Source of the DNA: Spizellomyces sp. 'palustris'
Taxonomy: Eukaryota > Chytridiomycota > Chytridiomycetes > Spizellomycetales > Spizellomycetaceae
DNA length: 64,000 bases
Direction: 5' to 3'
Assembly: GCA_006535965.1 (NCBI GenBank)
Contig: QEAR01000001.1
Location: 124,001 to 188,000, forward strand
Positions 25,260 to 37,900 of the stretch are shown piece by piece. Position 1 is the first letter of the stretch. Each line of letters opens with the position of its first letter. The notes under the pieces were generated by a model. The model had not been told where the DNA came from and did no database searches. It saw only the letters and a list, made by a program, of their open reading frames with translations. The translations under genes and the position numbers were made by a program.

Positions 25260-25465
25260 ATGAACACGGCTAGCCGTTTCGGATTCCTGATGCTGTCACA
25301 AATGTTGTGAGTATCCTTGATTTGCCATGGCCGTCCAACACGCTATACTGTAATTTACATTCCAGGAATGTGAGAATGGCGATGATCGGCATAAGGAGCG
25401 TCTTCTTCTTGAGTGCGGTCCTGTGCTACTGTACATTAGTGTATTTACAGTCGTTCACGCGCTGA
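25260..25465 (+). CDS. Possible 48-residue single-pass membrane protein
   Basis: Two exons in phase (25260-25306, 25366-25465) with a consensus GTGAGT donor and a TTCCAG acceptor. The product has an amphipathic, Met/Arg-rich N-terminal half (SRFGFLMLSQML) and a C-terminal hydrophobic segment (VFFLSAVLCYCTLVYL), as in small mitochondrial inner-membrane or assembly proteins. I recognise no family. An upstream exon may be missing. Its 3' end touches the end of the SF3A1-like gene on the other strand. It could be chance. Confidence 0.35.
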
Positions 25466-26553
25466 TATAAGGGAATGTGAATATTACAAAGTCCTTAGTC
25501 AGTGTCTTAGAAAACCAAAAAAACCGCAACTGACCATACCAAACATCTGCTTTCATTCGCTTAGCTTCAGACGTAACCTCCGACGCACTTCGCTTTCCCG
25601 GACCCGTGGGCGTTGGATGAGCTGGAGCCGCCGTAGGATATGCATAAACATCTGGATACGCTGAGTAATATCCAGTGTCAGAATACCACTGTTGGCCATA
25701 TCCATAAGCATCATAACCCTCTCCGTAATATTCGGTTCCATACGATGCTTCCTGAGGATAAGTATGGTATGACGCAGCATATTCCGCTGCCGTGTAGCCA
25801 TAATGCTGTTGCGAATCCATGGGTGCATTGAATGTTTGTCTAGTAGATGTAGAAATTGCGCTGCTCGGTGGTGCAAAAGATGCAACTCCATATCCCTGAA
25901 TCTAGTACCGAATAACACAACAGTGTCATATGAGCAAAAGAATACCTCCATATGCGACCGACCAAGCCTTACCGGTGCCTTTGGTCCAATTGCGTTCGCT
26001 TTTGCCGCCGCCTCCTCTGCCTCCCGCTGAAGTTCGGCGAGTTGGTCGTCCCAATTGAATGTCTGTCCCATTTTCTGCGTAACAGTTCCGATACTCGCCG
26101 TGTGACCATCCCAGATAACTTTTCGACGTTCTGAGTCCTTTTGTTGCTGCTCTTTTATTGTCTTTTCAATATTGAACTCGTCACCAACAAAAATATCCGG
26201 TCGAGTCCGTGCGAGCAGCTTTAAATTGGCTGATACAGTAGCATTATCAAGATTGGAATCCTTGTGCTTGTCACGAGCCTTGGCCCTTTGCTCCTTCCAC
26301 TTTGGGTCTAAAAGTTCGATTCGCACATGCTCTGCCATCTCTGAGGCAGGGACTGGCTGATTACACCGAGGACAGATTTGCGAAACTTGCTTCATCTTCA
26401 CACCCCTAGCTGCAGACAAACGAGCGTACGTCCAACTCGTCAGTACGCTCTAGCCACGTGTAATATCAACCGTATAATGTCTCGCCTACCTTTTGGAACA
26501 TAGTTTGTCCTGATTTTCATGCCAGGAAGTGGTTTGGGAATCGGTTGAGTCAT
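25455..26553 (-). CDS. SF3A1 C-terminal-half protein without SURP modules
   Basis: Exons 26490-26553, 25973-26409 and 25455-25901 are in phase and encode about 315 residues. The protein begins MTQPIPKPLPGMKIRTNYVP, which equals the middle of SF3A1 just before its C-terminal half, then CPRCNQPVPASEMAEHVRI, LLDPKWKEQR, TRPDIFVGDEFNIEKTI and VIWDGHTAS, all matching SF3A1 in order. The tail is Tyr/Gly/Ala-rich (YYGEGYDAYGYGQQW) and ends with a basic KRSASEVTSEAKRMK; no ubiquitin-like domain is seen. An alternative last intron (25494-25539) would end the protein at 25484. SF3A1 is a U2 snRNP SF3a subunit. Its two SURP modules, which bind SF3A3 and SF1, are not encoded here. Confidence 0.8.
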
Positions 26554-26857
26554 GGTGGCTAATCAGGAACGATAGATTTCCTACAGAAGAAAACGGATCC
26601 GGTCCCCGCAGCACAGCTTGTGTGGGAACGATTGAAAGGTGGAAGCGCCCAGAATAGCACCCACTCGGTCACTGTGCCACTAAAATGATGCCAAGTAAAG
26701 ACACAGCCTTACAATCGTGATGATGCAATCGGAAATGCGCGTGGGTAAGCAAATGGGCGATTGTTTGCTCACCTGGGGCCATTTCTTCCATTTCACTTAC
26801 AATTTAATTGCTTTCAACGTTTTCTCACAAGCAACACTACAAACAGTATTCGACGCT
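26554..26857. promoter_or_regulatory. Shared 5' region of SF3A1-like and YSC84 genes
   Basis: 304 bases between divergent starts. I searched both strands for SURP-like sequence and saw none. Confidence 0.4.
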
Positions 26858-28119
26858 ATGGGCAGGATTAAAAACCTCAACCCTAACGTTCCCAATGTTG
26901 CCAAAGTCGGTCGAGCAACCATCCACTCCCCCCTTCCAGACAACCTGGCTGCCGACCTGGCAAAGGCAACGTCCATTTTGGAGCATTTTATCAAAGGAAC
27001 AAACCAAATGGATGCGGCATTAATTCCACCAAAGATTATTGCGAAAGCTAAAGGGTAAGGTATCCTGTTGAAAGGGTAAGGTGGCTATTGTTACTGGGGG
27101 TCCACAATGAGATAGAGCGAGAACATACACTCACTTTTCGTTCTTTCTGCCGCTATCCAGTATTGCAGTCATTACGATCTTGAAAGCCGGATTCCTATGG
27201 TCAGGCCGTGCGGGATCAGGCATTGTCGTTGCAAAGCTTCCTGACGGACGGTGGTCTGCTCCTTCAGCCATCGCTGCAGCGGGAGCAGGTTTCGGAGCCC
27301 AAATCGGTGCGCAATTGACGGATTGTGTGTTCATCCTCAATAATGATGCTGCAGTCAAAGCATTCTGCCATGGTGGGAATTTGACCTTTGGCGGCAACAT
27401 GTCAGTTGCTGCAGGCCCCAAGGGCCGTGCTGCAGAAGCCGCTGGTGGTGAGTGCCCTAGTGCATATGCATTTCAAAGGACAAGCTAGCTCATCCGCGAT
27501 TTGAAAATGGTTCACAGCCGTCGTTAATTTTGCCCCCATTTACTCCTATTCGAAAACGAAAGGTCTTTTTGCGGGCGTGTCCCTAGAAGGATCGGTCATA
27601 CTCACCCGCAACGATGCAAACAAGGAACTTTATGGCCGAAAGGTTTCTCCAAAAGAACTCTTGAGCGGCGAGGTCTCACCGCCCGTCCAAGCTGAGGGTC
27701 TTTACAGAGTCTTAAACTTCAAATTCGGCAGTATGGGCACTGGCGTACCTGTTCCCCATCCGGTCGCACAACGCACATCCACGAGAACAGCGGCCAGTGC
27801 TCCGCCCAGCAGGGGTGGTAGCGTAAACCGCGTAGGAGCGATATCGAGTTCGACAGGAAACATCCCGAAATCAGCAGTAGTAGCGGATAGTGGGACCATA
27901 TCAAAGCGTTCCCCTCCACCACCCCCGCCAGCCGCTGGAAAACCTGCTACCACAAGAGCGACAGCGTTGTATGACTTCATAGGGGAAAGACCTTCTGACC
28001 TTTCCTTCAAGAAAGGAGATCTTATCACTATCATAAAGGCCGGAGGGCCGAACGATTGGTGGGTTGGGAGTCTTAATGGGAAGGAAGGTGATTTTCCAGG
28101 GAATTATGTGCAGGGTTGA
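26858..28119 (+). CDS. YSC84: SYLF-SH3 actin-patch protein (YSC84/LSB3/SH3YL1 family)
   Basis: Three exons (26858-27054, 27161-27447, 27518-28119) encode 361 residues. The SYLF domain covers about residues 15-210 with IPPKIIAKAKGIAVITILKAGFLWSGRAGSG (quoted in parts: PPKIIAKAKGIAVIT, AGFLWSGRAGSG), WSAPSAIAAAGAGFGAQIGA and VSLEGSVILTRND. A Ser/Pro-rich linker with a PPPPPPA run leads to a C-terminal SH3 domain (ALYDFIGERPSDLSFKKGDL, DWWVGSLNG, GDFPGNYV). In yeast the family binds phosphoinositides and actin at endocytic patches. Confidence 0.95.
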
Positions 28120-28598
28120 TTGCTTCAGTATATGGTTAGTGATTGATGCAGCTGATGAGTTTTTGAGCGTTGGACAACACGAGCGAGTGGCATTCTAGTA
28201 TACAGATTTGTCAGGTTTCATATAAGAATCATTCTTGTCCTCAATTTGTGTCCCTGTACTTACATGCCCGAGCACCCTAGAAGGGCTTCAACTTGGATAT
28301 GATTGGATATCGTTTGCAGAGTTAGACAACATACATGGGCATTGTGATCGCAAGCGGCTTAGAAAAGCACTCAACAGATGCATGGAATGCCCCCTTATCA
28401 GGTGGGCTTCGCTAGCAGATCTGTAGGAAATATGCCAAGGGCTACCTCTTGGTACGTCACATGACGCTTTCCGTATCCAGACGAACTTATGACGGGTACA
28501 GAAAACATTCTGTTGGTTGGGCCGAAGATATGCCATCAAATCTCAATTTCATTATGAACGTTATGCATATACACCATGAAAAACAAATGGAAAATCTC
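28120..28598. other. Convergent 3' region between YSC84 and SF3A3
   Basis: 479 bases. Short overlapping frames on both strands, none with domain or splice support. Nothing recognised. Confidence 0.4.
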
Positions 28599-30440
28599 TC
28601 ACAGCAGACCTTGCCTCTTGAGATCTGCAAACACAATATCAACCCATGAGCTCACCCTCCATAAATAACAGAAAGGAGCAACGACCACATACCGTCATAT
28701 GTCTTCTTGTTAAACACATTGCCATCCGCATCCTCGAACTCTTCCATAAGGTCTGCCCGGAATTGCTCCGTTTTCGATCCTTGTTTCAAGCGTTCCCAAA
28801 CTTTAAAGAAACGATATGCATGTTAGCAGAGGTATCTTCACGCACGACTAATACAGCGCGAGACTTACGTGCATACGCATCTTCGATTAATGTAATCTCG
28901 TGAAAATGTCTCGTGTTGGGTATACCCAAACACCGCATCCCGTGTGCATGTCGCCATTCTTGGAAATGGCGATCAAATGCCTTCCGACCCATGTATACGA
29001 AATTTCCGCAAATCTCGCAGGGATATTCCACGCCGAGTCCGTGCAACTTGTACAACCAGTAAGGAATGGGCTTGCCATCCCATCCAAGTGGTAGCTTTAG
29101 AGGGTTATAGATTTTCTCTTCTTCTTCCTCCTCCTCCTCGCTAAGCTCGATTTCCTCCACAGCATCTGCCACCTAGACGAAATAGGTTACTTATTGACGA
29201 TATCTGAAAGACGCCGCAGTATGAAATACTCACCAATTCTTCCGTTGTTAGGGTTTGCTTCCTCTCGACATGCGCTTTTGTCTCGTCTCTTTGTCCGGAA
29301 AGTATTGAAACATATTCCTTGATCAGCTGCTCGGCCATCGCAATCGGCTTCATCTTGTCTCGCTCCTCCTTTTCCTTGGCCAATCGAGCCTTTTTCTTTT
29401 CCTCAGGAGCGATTTCTGTCACACCCTTTTCCAACAGCGCTGCCGCGGCCTTTTTGTGCTTCTTTCCAGTGAGGTGGGCAGTGTAAACACTTTTTTTTGA
29501 GAACTGTTTGTTGCCTACGCAACAGCACAAGTAAGCCAAATGCCCTTTAACTTACTTTGATCTATGAATCTGAACTTACAGGCCGGACAGAAGAGTTCTG
29601 CGTTCTGATCAATTTCCATCGCACCATTCTCCCTCCAGCCCACCACGGTTCCTGCCCCCCAACTTGGTTCAAATGTTGCCATCACCCCTTCACGATTCTC
29701 ACGGAGATCAAACAACGGTTGCGAACGTTCAAAGAAACTCTCTAGATAGGTTTGCAAGGTTTCTAGGTATCTGTGGGGCCACGAAACTTTTAGTCCGCTT
29801 CGTTGTAAAAAGGGTTATAGTAATGACACAATACTGACGTCGCATATGCTGGTGATGACTTTGTCTCTCGCGGGATGCTTTCAAACTTTTGGAATTGGTC
29901 CAAGTACTTTAGGTAGTTCACTTTGTTCACCTTCTCCAAGTTGACATACTGATCGAAAGCTTCGTGCATATCGAGATATTTGCCTAGAGCTTCCTCTCCC
30001 GAAAACATCTTCTCAAGCTCTACAGAGGAAAGAATTAGAGCAAATGTCAAGCTTAGCACTCGAGGGAAAAAGAACCCACCTTCCTCTTCCTTCTCCAAGT
30101 CTCTTCCTTGAAATTCAAGCTCCATAGGCTCCACTGCCGCGTGAGGATACCGTCTATGGTAATCCTTGATATCTCTCAATCTCGCATAGAACTCTCCAAA
30201 ATCTGATGCACCGGTTATGGCATCAATTTCAGCCTTTCGTGACCCATCAACATCCTGATACAGATCCAAAAGGTATTGGCTTCGTTGCTGAATACGTTCT
30301 ACAAACGTTTTCACCCGGTGTTCCTGGATTAGTTTCTCTTTGTGGGCTTTGGGTTTTGAAAGGAGTTCCTGGACGGTAGCTTCTTCAACTCTCTCTATTT
30401 CTTCGTGCGCTTTTCGTTGAAGTTCCAGTATTGAATTCAT
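28599..30440 (-). CDS. SF3A3: Splicing factor 3A subunit 3 (SF3a60/Prp9)
   Basis: Multi-exon gene from ATG 30440 to stop 28599-28601. The N-terminal helical part starts [18 protein letters not shown] with [17 protein letters not shown] and [19 protein letters not shown]. The centre contains a basic C2H2-like region ([17 protein letters not shown]), as in fungal Prp9. The C-terminus has the diagnostic [20 protein letters not shown], the zinc finger [21 protein letters not shown] and [16 protein letters not shown], ending [15 protein letters not shown]3A3 is a core U2 snRNP SF3a subunit and contacts SF3A1 through the latter's SURP2, the part missing from the neighbouring SF3A1-like gene. Confidence 0.96.
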
Positions 30441-30677
30441 ATTCGGTAGCGGAGGGGAGCGATGGGAGGGTAATTTGTGCGAGGCGGATGTTAATGGTGG
30501 AAAGCTTTCTAATGAGATGAAGCTTCGATCGCAGATCGCAGATCAACCAGCCTTGGAAGTGCCTTGGTCTGCGCAGCGATTGGTTGCCATAGCAGCAGCT
30601 GCATCCCAATTCAACGTTCACGTCGCATTGCTCCCACTTTGACTAACTACTAACTACCCGAGAAACACATTTTCAAA
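30441..30677. promoter_or_regulatory. Shared 5' region of SF3A3 and COX19
   Basis: 237 bases between divergent starts, no coding evidence. Confidence 0.4.
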
Positions 30678-31090
30678 ATGAGCATGGGTTCGAGGTAGAT
30701 ATAGTTTGTTAGCTCGTCGCTTTTTCTATCTCACCCAAGCACTTCTCATTTCTCAGCTGGCAACGCTTTTCCCGGCCGGACCCACCGGAACGCGGGGCAT
30801 TCCCCCTGGACCTCAATGGCGAATGCAAAGACCTAGTAAAAGTTTACTTAAGCTGCGTGAAACAAGCTAAAGGAGATAATACAAAATGCAAACCCTTGGC
30901 TAAAAACTATTTGAGATGCCGAATGGACCAGTTGAGTGATTTGATTATACTCTTGTTGCACCCCAGTACATATATCTCAACGAAATATGTCATATCTAGC
31001 GGTTTGATGACAAAAGACGAATTCACAAATCTAGGATTTCATGACGAGCCTGCCGCACAGAAGAAAATACCTAGCGAATCAACGTCGTAG
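30678..31090 (+). CDS. COX19: Cytochrome c oxidase assembly protein COX19
   Basis: Three exons (30678-30694, 30757-30930, 31000-31090) encode 93 residues. The N-terminus RPDPPERGAFPLDLNGEC matches yeast Cox19. The twin CX9C motifs are intact (CKDLVKVYLSC and CKPLAKNYLRC), followed by RMD and a GLMTKDEFTNLGF block. It is a Mia40-imported intermembrane-space protein used in copper delivery to complex IV. Confidence 0.95.
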
Positions 31091-31227
31091 TCACCTAGTC
31101 CCCGTGTACATAACCCTTGTAGATAGAGCAATTGTATGTAAGCTAATTCAGTACTTGATCCATCACCCGAGATGTTGAATATACAATCTATTATGAAGTA
31201 ACGTGAAGTATCTACATTATCTCAAGC

Positions 31228-34087
31228 TCAAGCTTTGCTACCACTACCAAGGGCCTCCAATTGCTGCATAAAAGCCTTTGGCGTGACCAATTCGGTTGAT
31301 CCATATGTAATCCGCTTCCGCTGCACCGACGCTCGCTAATTCAAACATTTTCATTACTATGAGGAAAAGTTTCGGTCATCAACGGGCTATGCGTACCTGA
31401 GTGTACTCTGTTAAGTTTTGGTACTCCAGATAATTTCCACCCCCAACAACAAACACGATGGCCTCCTGGAAAGGAGTTCGACTACGCTGCTGCTTAGGAG
31501 CAGCACCCCGTGGCAGCTTGGGGTCCAGATAAAGATACTCGTCCGTGTCGGGTCCATCTTTGTTTTCCATCATCGCATCCACTATCCGAGTCGCAGGGCA
31601 GTCCTTGCGAAGAGGGAGCAAATTCTTCACACCAGACACCAAGTTCTCAAAGTGGCCAGACACACCCGCATCTTTCAAATGATCTGTAAGCTACAATAAT
31701 AGTTATGAGTTAGCCCCGGAACATGAAGTGCACCATAACATATGCCTGCACCTTAGACCCAATTGAAGTAAATCTGCCCAGAAGATCATTTGCCGCTGAT
31801 TGCTGTGGTGGAGGCACGTTCGTAACAGTATTCATTCGGGAGAATGCCCGGACCCTTGTAATATCAGGAAGCGTAGGTTACACGGGCGAACGGGCGGCCA
31901 AGCCAGGCGGTTACTCACTGTTTGAGATAGTGAACGGCGTTCACGGTACAACCCGCTTCTGCTAAGGCGGTCTCGTATTCGCCCAGATCTTCTTTTGGGA
32001 CAGCTTCTGTAGACAGATAGTAGACACTGAACAGTCGAAGTTTGTCGTCGGGAGATTTCTTCGGATCTTTTATGGCTTCCATTATGTTGCCCTTACTCTG
32101 CATATTTCGGTGCCATTGTTACAGACTGCATCTTATTGTCAATTTCTCAATCTACGACGATACCTGTTTTGTAATGGACTCCTCCATGGAGAAGAACTGA
32201 TCGAGATGTCGCTCCTGGATGGTCCGTAGCAAAGCCGTTGCAATGTTCATATGCATATCCAATAGCCGCTTGCGCTCTGTCAACTCCGGCAGTTGCTTAA
32301 TTGCTGACGTCAGTCCTTTGGCACCGCTGCCAAAATCACTGTATACGATGGAAGTTAATAAACGGTCATGTCGCCGGGTATTTGATAAGACCCTCACTTC
32401 GGATCTACTTCATCCAAAGAGTTCACTCCGCATGACTTTGTGACTTGATCCACGTCTGCCTTATATCGATTAATTTCAACATCGACGTCCTCTGATAGGC
32501 GAGATCAGTTGAAAGCACGCAAAAAAATTGCTGAGGCAAGCGGTCCTTCCTACCAGCGACTTGTGGGAACGGATTTGATGCGTTCTTTCTCCAAAAAAAA
32601 TCGTTGACATCGATGTCAAAAGTTTTACGCTTTCGCTGCCCACCCTCTTCATCCTTTTGCAAAGTTCGCCGTGGTCATTTATAAAAACCCTGTGAGATGA
32701 ATGGTTGAACATGTCTTACCACTATAGTCACCCTGTTCAACTTCATGTCAAAGATGTCATGCACCAGCGTTGCATATGTCCATGTGTGGTTCAGCATCAT
32801 AGTCAAGTCAAGATTTCGATCGAGGATAATCAGCACTATCGAGCACATGTGGCACCATTAGGTGCGCATTGCTGTCATAGCAGCTGCATCTTCGCCCTAC
32901 CTGGTCGAGACAAATTCCTTGTCGCAGACAAGTTATCCATGAAAAGATTTGCACGGGTATTCAGCATATGATCGCGTAATCTACTCTCAAGTTTCGTTGC
33001 GACCACTTCGGCCGCATTTCCTCGTTGACTACGGATAATAGGTACGACACCTATGGTATAAGAGTCAAGGGCTCAGAGAAAAGTCATTGTTCGATATCAG
33101 GTGATATCCCATACCAAGCGTAACCAAAACGGAGAATAGTGAGCCAACGATTTTGTCAAGAAGTGACTCTATACGCGATTCGGATGACGTTGGATCGTTA
33201 AGATTTTGGTACGAATCCTCCATTTGCAGTGAAAACACGTTGTTATCCAAACAGACATAATCGAGATATTGGTCATACACCTGTGGCGTAAAAGGACATT
33301 TCTCAACATTGGGCGATCACGTTATGCAAGACAGGCTTTGCTGGGATTGCACTGTCCAAACCTGCGCAACGTCGTTCGAAACCCCCGTGGAAATAGCGGT
33401 CGCAGCGAGATCCTCCAAAAGAGGTCGAGGAACGGAAGATAAGAAGTTGATATAATATGACTCGTACAATTGCTTTCCAAAATCCTACAAGCACCACAGC
33501 AATGCGGGACACACTTAGCATAGACCCATGAAAAGTTTTCCATTCCGGCCGCTTTATCCTACCTCGCCTATTCTCTTTATATTTTCTGCTGTGGGTTGAA
33601 CTAAATAGATTGCGGGCACATCCGGAATCGGGAGGCGGTCACTGTATAAGGGCCTGTAGAAAGTTTTGCTATCAGCTTCTGAAAGACTACGTATCCGCGC
33701 TCAAACCGCTCCACAAAGCAAGGTCGCAATCCCCAGAGCGTCAGTCTGGCTGAACATCAACTCACATATGGACGGTAATTCCTTGCTCGCGTAAATCGTT
33801 CACCTTCACCAGCGGCGATATGACATCTTGCCCTAATTTGTCATAGACGAGAACCTTCCACACGGGATCTGTTATCGCAAGCGTTGTGGTAGAAGACGCA
33901 GTAGCAGCAGACGTGGCATCTGGCAAAGCATTATCTACAGTCGCATCTTTGTTGTTGAGGTTGAGCAAAGTGAAGAGGGCCTCTAAATGAAGGGGTACGC
34001 TTAGAGACCCGCACAACAAAAGCGTCGCTCGACTACATCCAAAATGTCACCTTTTTGTTGTTCCCTCAAAGACTTTGGAGCGCTCAT
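31228..34087 (-). CDS. SLY1: SLY1/SCFD1, Sec1/Munc18 protein of ER-Golgi fusion
   Basis: Multi-exon gene from ATG 34087 ([16 protein letters not shown]) to stop 31228-31230. Signature segments in order: [20 protein letters not shown], the [11 protein letters not shown] and [13 protein letters not shown] blocks, [18 protein letters not shown], and the diagnostic [20 protein letters not shown]. The last exon encodes [20 protein letters not shown]. An internal repeat of ten AT-rich T/A bases near 32590 lies within coding or intron sequence. SLY1 binds Sed5/syntaxin-5 SNAREs. Inner exon borders are approximate. Confidence 0.92.
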
Positions 34088-34349
34088 TGCTAGAGCTAAG
34101 GTGTGCAGTCTACCCAAGAGCGGTCTATGGGTAGAGGCACGGCCTTGTCTGCGCATCGCCACACCCGTCTGTGGCACAGTCAGCCAGGACAATTTGAACC
34201 TGCATCCTCCAATTCAGATGCCCTGGGAACCAAACTAATACCATACTATCCAAAGGACAGCTAGATCTCAAGAGATGCCCACTAGTGATGAAGCCTTAAG
34301 ACAAATCAAAGGAAGAGAATACAAATGAAGCGATCTATCGGCGCTGCCG

Positions 34350-34735
34350 CTACGCAGGGCACAACAGAGTGATGTTATCCCCTTTAAGAAGGAGCCTTCC
34401 CAGTTGCTTTGTAGTCTTGTCACGTAGATTAAGCTCTTCAGCATCATCCAACACCAAGTTCATGAATTCATCAAAACCCTAAATGAAAGTACCGTGCTAA
34501 GCCTTGGCAAGACAAGACAAGACTAGACCAATGCCGGTCTTTCACATACGAGGATCTGACCTTCAATCCTGATATCAACCTTTTCGTATAGCCAGATCTG
34601 AACTCTTGCTTTCTACAGTTCTTACATGAGCTAGGAAACGAGATATTGTGCTTCGATCTGTCATACCTGCTGCAGCAACCGGAATATTAGGTTGATAGGT
34701 GCAACCATAATTTTTTGAGCTTTTACTGATGACAT
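34350..34735 (-). CDS. SNRPE: Small nuclear ribonucleoprotein E (SmE)
   Basis: Three exons (34667-34735, 34550-34612, 34350-34478) encode 86 residues. The protein begins [20 protein letters not shown], continues [17 protein letters not shown] and [16 protein letters not shown], and ends [16 protein letters not shown], all SmE-specific. It is a core Sm-ring protein. It is on the same strand as SLY1, 263 bases upstream of it, and divergent from RBM28. Confidence 0.95.
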
Positions 34736-34940
34736 TTTGGATAGCGCCTTGGTCTGCAACTTTGGGATGGAAAGAGTGCGAATCAAAGGCCATAAGGCTG
34801 TAAACACAGATCACATTACGTACATTTCATTTCAGCTCAAAAAAGCTACATGACGTGGCTTAGGATCTGAATTCTTTTTGGCGGACGCACCACGGTCCAA
34901 AATCATTCAAGAGTATGCACTAACGTCTCTGGTAAAGAAA
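34736..34940. promoter_or_regulatory. Shared 5' region of SmE and RBM28
   Basis: 205 bases between divergent starts. The RBM28 frame is open upstream to about 34878 but has no ATG there. Confidence 0.4.
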
Positions 34941-37900
34941 ATGACGAATAAAAAAGAGAAGAACCCTGGCCCAATGACAGGATCTGAAACACAGTCCATG
35001 TCTGTGACCGAGCTCCCGCAATCCGATAACAGCAACCTCGAGTCGGATGCGCCAAGAATCCCTGCTGACTCCATTGCAACTACTCCACCGACAACACCCA
35101 CCGCAACTACTAGCCAGCGACCTCCACATCCCGCCGATCGCTCCCGCACGACCCTTTTTGTCTCAACCATTCCTTATAATGCCACAAACGAGCAATTCCA
35201 AGAGTTCTTCTCGGAGGTCGGTCCAGTACGGACCAGCTATGTTGTTGCCGATAGAGACGCAAGCGAATTCAGGAACAAGGGTTATGGGTACGTCACTTAC
35301 GCCCTTCCTGAGGATGCACTCAGAGCCATAAAAGAGTTGAAAAAAACCAAATTCATGGGCGTACGTAATTTGAAGATAGAGTTCGCGTACAAGAAAAAAG
35401 TGGCAGAGGAAAGGAAGGCGGCTGGTCTTCCCGTAGAAGGGGAGGTGCAGCCCATAAAGAAGATAAAAGTTGACGGAAATAAAACCGGACCCACTCCATT
35501 CAGTAAACCGCGAGACCGACCGACAACGATTCTGATATCCGGCCTTGGTGCGGACATCAACCAGAAGCAAATTTACAAAAAGGCCAGAAAGTTTGGTGAC
35601 ATCAAAGAAGTGATTTTTCCAGTATTAAAAGGCGACGTATCGGTTCCTGGCCAGGCCCTGGTTGTATACTCGAGCGGAAAAGATGCGGAAAATGCGATCA
35701 AACATCTTGACGAGCACCAGTTTAAAGGACAGAAAATACAGGCCAAAAATGTAACTGAAGAGCAAAAAGAAGCTAAACGAGCACGACTGATTGTTCGCAA
35801 TCTTCCATGGCAATGTAGTGTGGAGCATCTTCGCAAAGTATTTGGCAAACACGGCAATATCGTGGAGTGTTCTGTACCACAAGACGAGAACGGAAAAGCG
35901 CGTGGCTTTGGATTTGTACAGTTTGCTACGCCAGGGGAGGCGGAAAAGGCCACTGAAGCAATTAACGGGACCGAAATTATGAAGCGGACGGTGGCTGTTG
36001 ATTGGGCTTTACCAAAAGCACAATATGATCGGGTTGTGCAGGAAGAAGAAGTTGGCGATGAAGAAGACATAGAACAGGATGACCAAGATGAAGAAGATTA
36101 TGATGATGCGGAAGCCAGTGTCTACATTGATACCGAAGGAAGGGAGGAAGAACCAGAGGGAGGACAAAACCAATCAGAAAACGACGATGGGGAAGAAGAT
36201 GAGGATGCAGATGGAAGCAGAAACGAAAGTGGTGACGAAAGTGCGAGTGATGACATTGAAGTGTCTTTTGATGACCGGGAGTCGGACGTGGAAAATGATC
36301 TCCAGGAACAACCGGTCCCAAAGCGACGAGATTTCACAAGTAAAGGATTGGGCGCTAATGTCACCGAGAGCTGTACATTGTTCATTCGCAACCTGTCCTT
36401 CGACACTTCTGAGGAAGAGCTGTCTGCCGCGTAAGTGACTTGTATCCGAAAGCCTGGTCTGTCATGTTTATCTTACGGTGAAAAACTAGATTGTCCACCT
36501 TTGGAACTCTCCGGTACGCCAGGATTACAGTTGACAAAAGTACTGGTCGATCTCGTGGAACCGGTTTTGTCTGCTACAAGCGGCAGGAAGATGCTGCTGA
36601 ATGCTTAGCTGCATATGATAAGGCAAGCAAAACAGCGGCGCTACTTGAAGCGGAAAGTCATGTTGGCGATGTGGATGCAAAAGCCGCAAAACGTCAGAAA
36701 AAGCTGCAACCTTCCAAATCTATTCTAATGCCAGAACCGTCTCTGACCGCCGGTGCCACTCCATTCCTTGTCGGTGGTCGCTTCCTTAATATCACCCTGG
36801 CGGTTAATCGCAAGCAAGCTGCTGAGCTTGCGGAAGAAGGCAAACTGCGCCGGCGGGCAGCGGACCAGCGGAATTTATATCTCATGCGAGAGGGTGTCAT
36901 CTTTCCAGAATCCGACGCCGCCAAAAGCATGACACCTTCCGAGCTTTCGAAGCGCCAGGAAAGCTTTGCTCAAAGAAAGCGATTGCTCACGATAAATCCT
37001 AATCTGTATATATCTCGTACGCGGTTGAGTGTGCGGAATTTGGGGCTCAAAGTAGACGATAAAGAGTTGAAAAAAGTGGCGTTGCTTTCAGTGAAAAAAT
37101 TCTGGGACGAAGTGAAGAAAGGGGCGCGCGAGGGAATGGAGCCTGAGGTGATGAAAGAGGAAGAGGATGAAGGCCGAGCAGCTCCATCTGGTACTCGAAA
37201 GACAATTCTGAAACAAGCGAAGATCCTGCGGAGCAAAGATCGCATCGACGGCGCTACAAAACTGCCACGGTCCAAAGGTTACGGTTTCATCGAGTTTGCA
37301 TCACACGCGGACGCACTTGCATGTCTTCGATGGCTGAATAACAATCCACGGGCATTTGCACCGCCACCTTCGAAGCAGGAAGATACTGACATGCAGGTCA
37401 TTGAAGAACAGACTTCTTCGCGCGGTAAACGCCCCATTGTGGAATTCGCTATTGAGAACCGCCAGGTCATGAAAAGAAGAGAGGAGCGTGAGGGACAGCA
37501 TCAGAGTGCTAAACGTAAACGTCAGGGTGAGGAAGGTGGTGAGAGCCTTCAGCCGGTGAAGAAGCGATTCGGCGAGACATGGAAAGAAAGAAGGTTGGCT
37601 CAAAAGGCGAAGAAACTCTCGCAGCAGGGCGGTACGCCGAAAGACCAGAGTATGACCGCTGGAGCTGCGGTTGAGACCCACAAAAATCAAAGCGCGGCAA
37701 AAGACAACAAACGAAAGCGGGATCAGGGTGGCTCAGAGAAGATAGGCCCTGCCGCGAAAAAGAACGCGAAGGGACCAGGGAAATTTAAGGACAGGGACGG
37801 AAAATTGGCTCCCAAGGTATCGGCAGAGATCAAGCCCAAACCAAAGTCCACTGCGGTCCCAACACCTCCGAGCGAGGACAAAAAGAAAAAGAAGAAGCCA

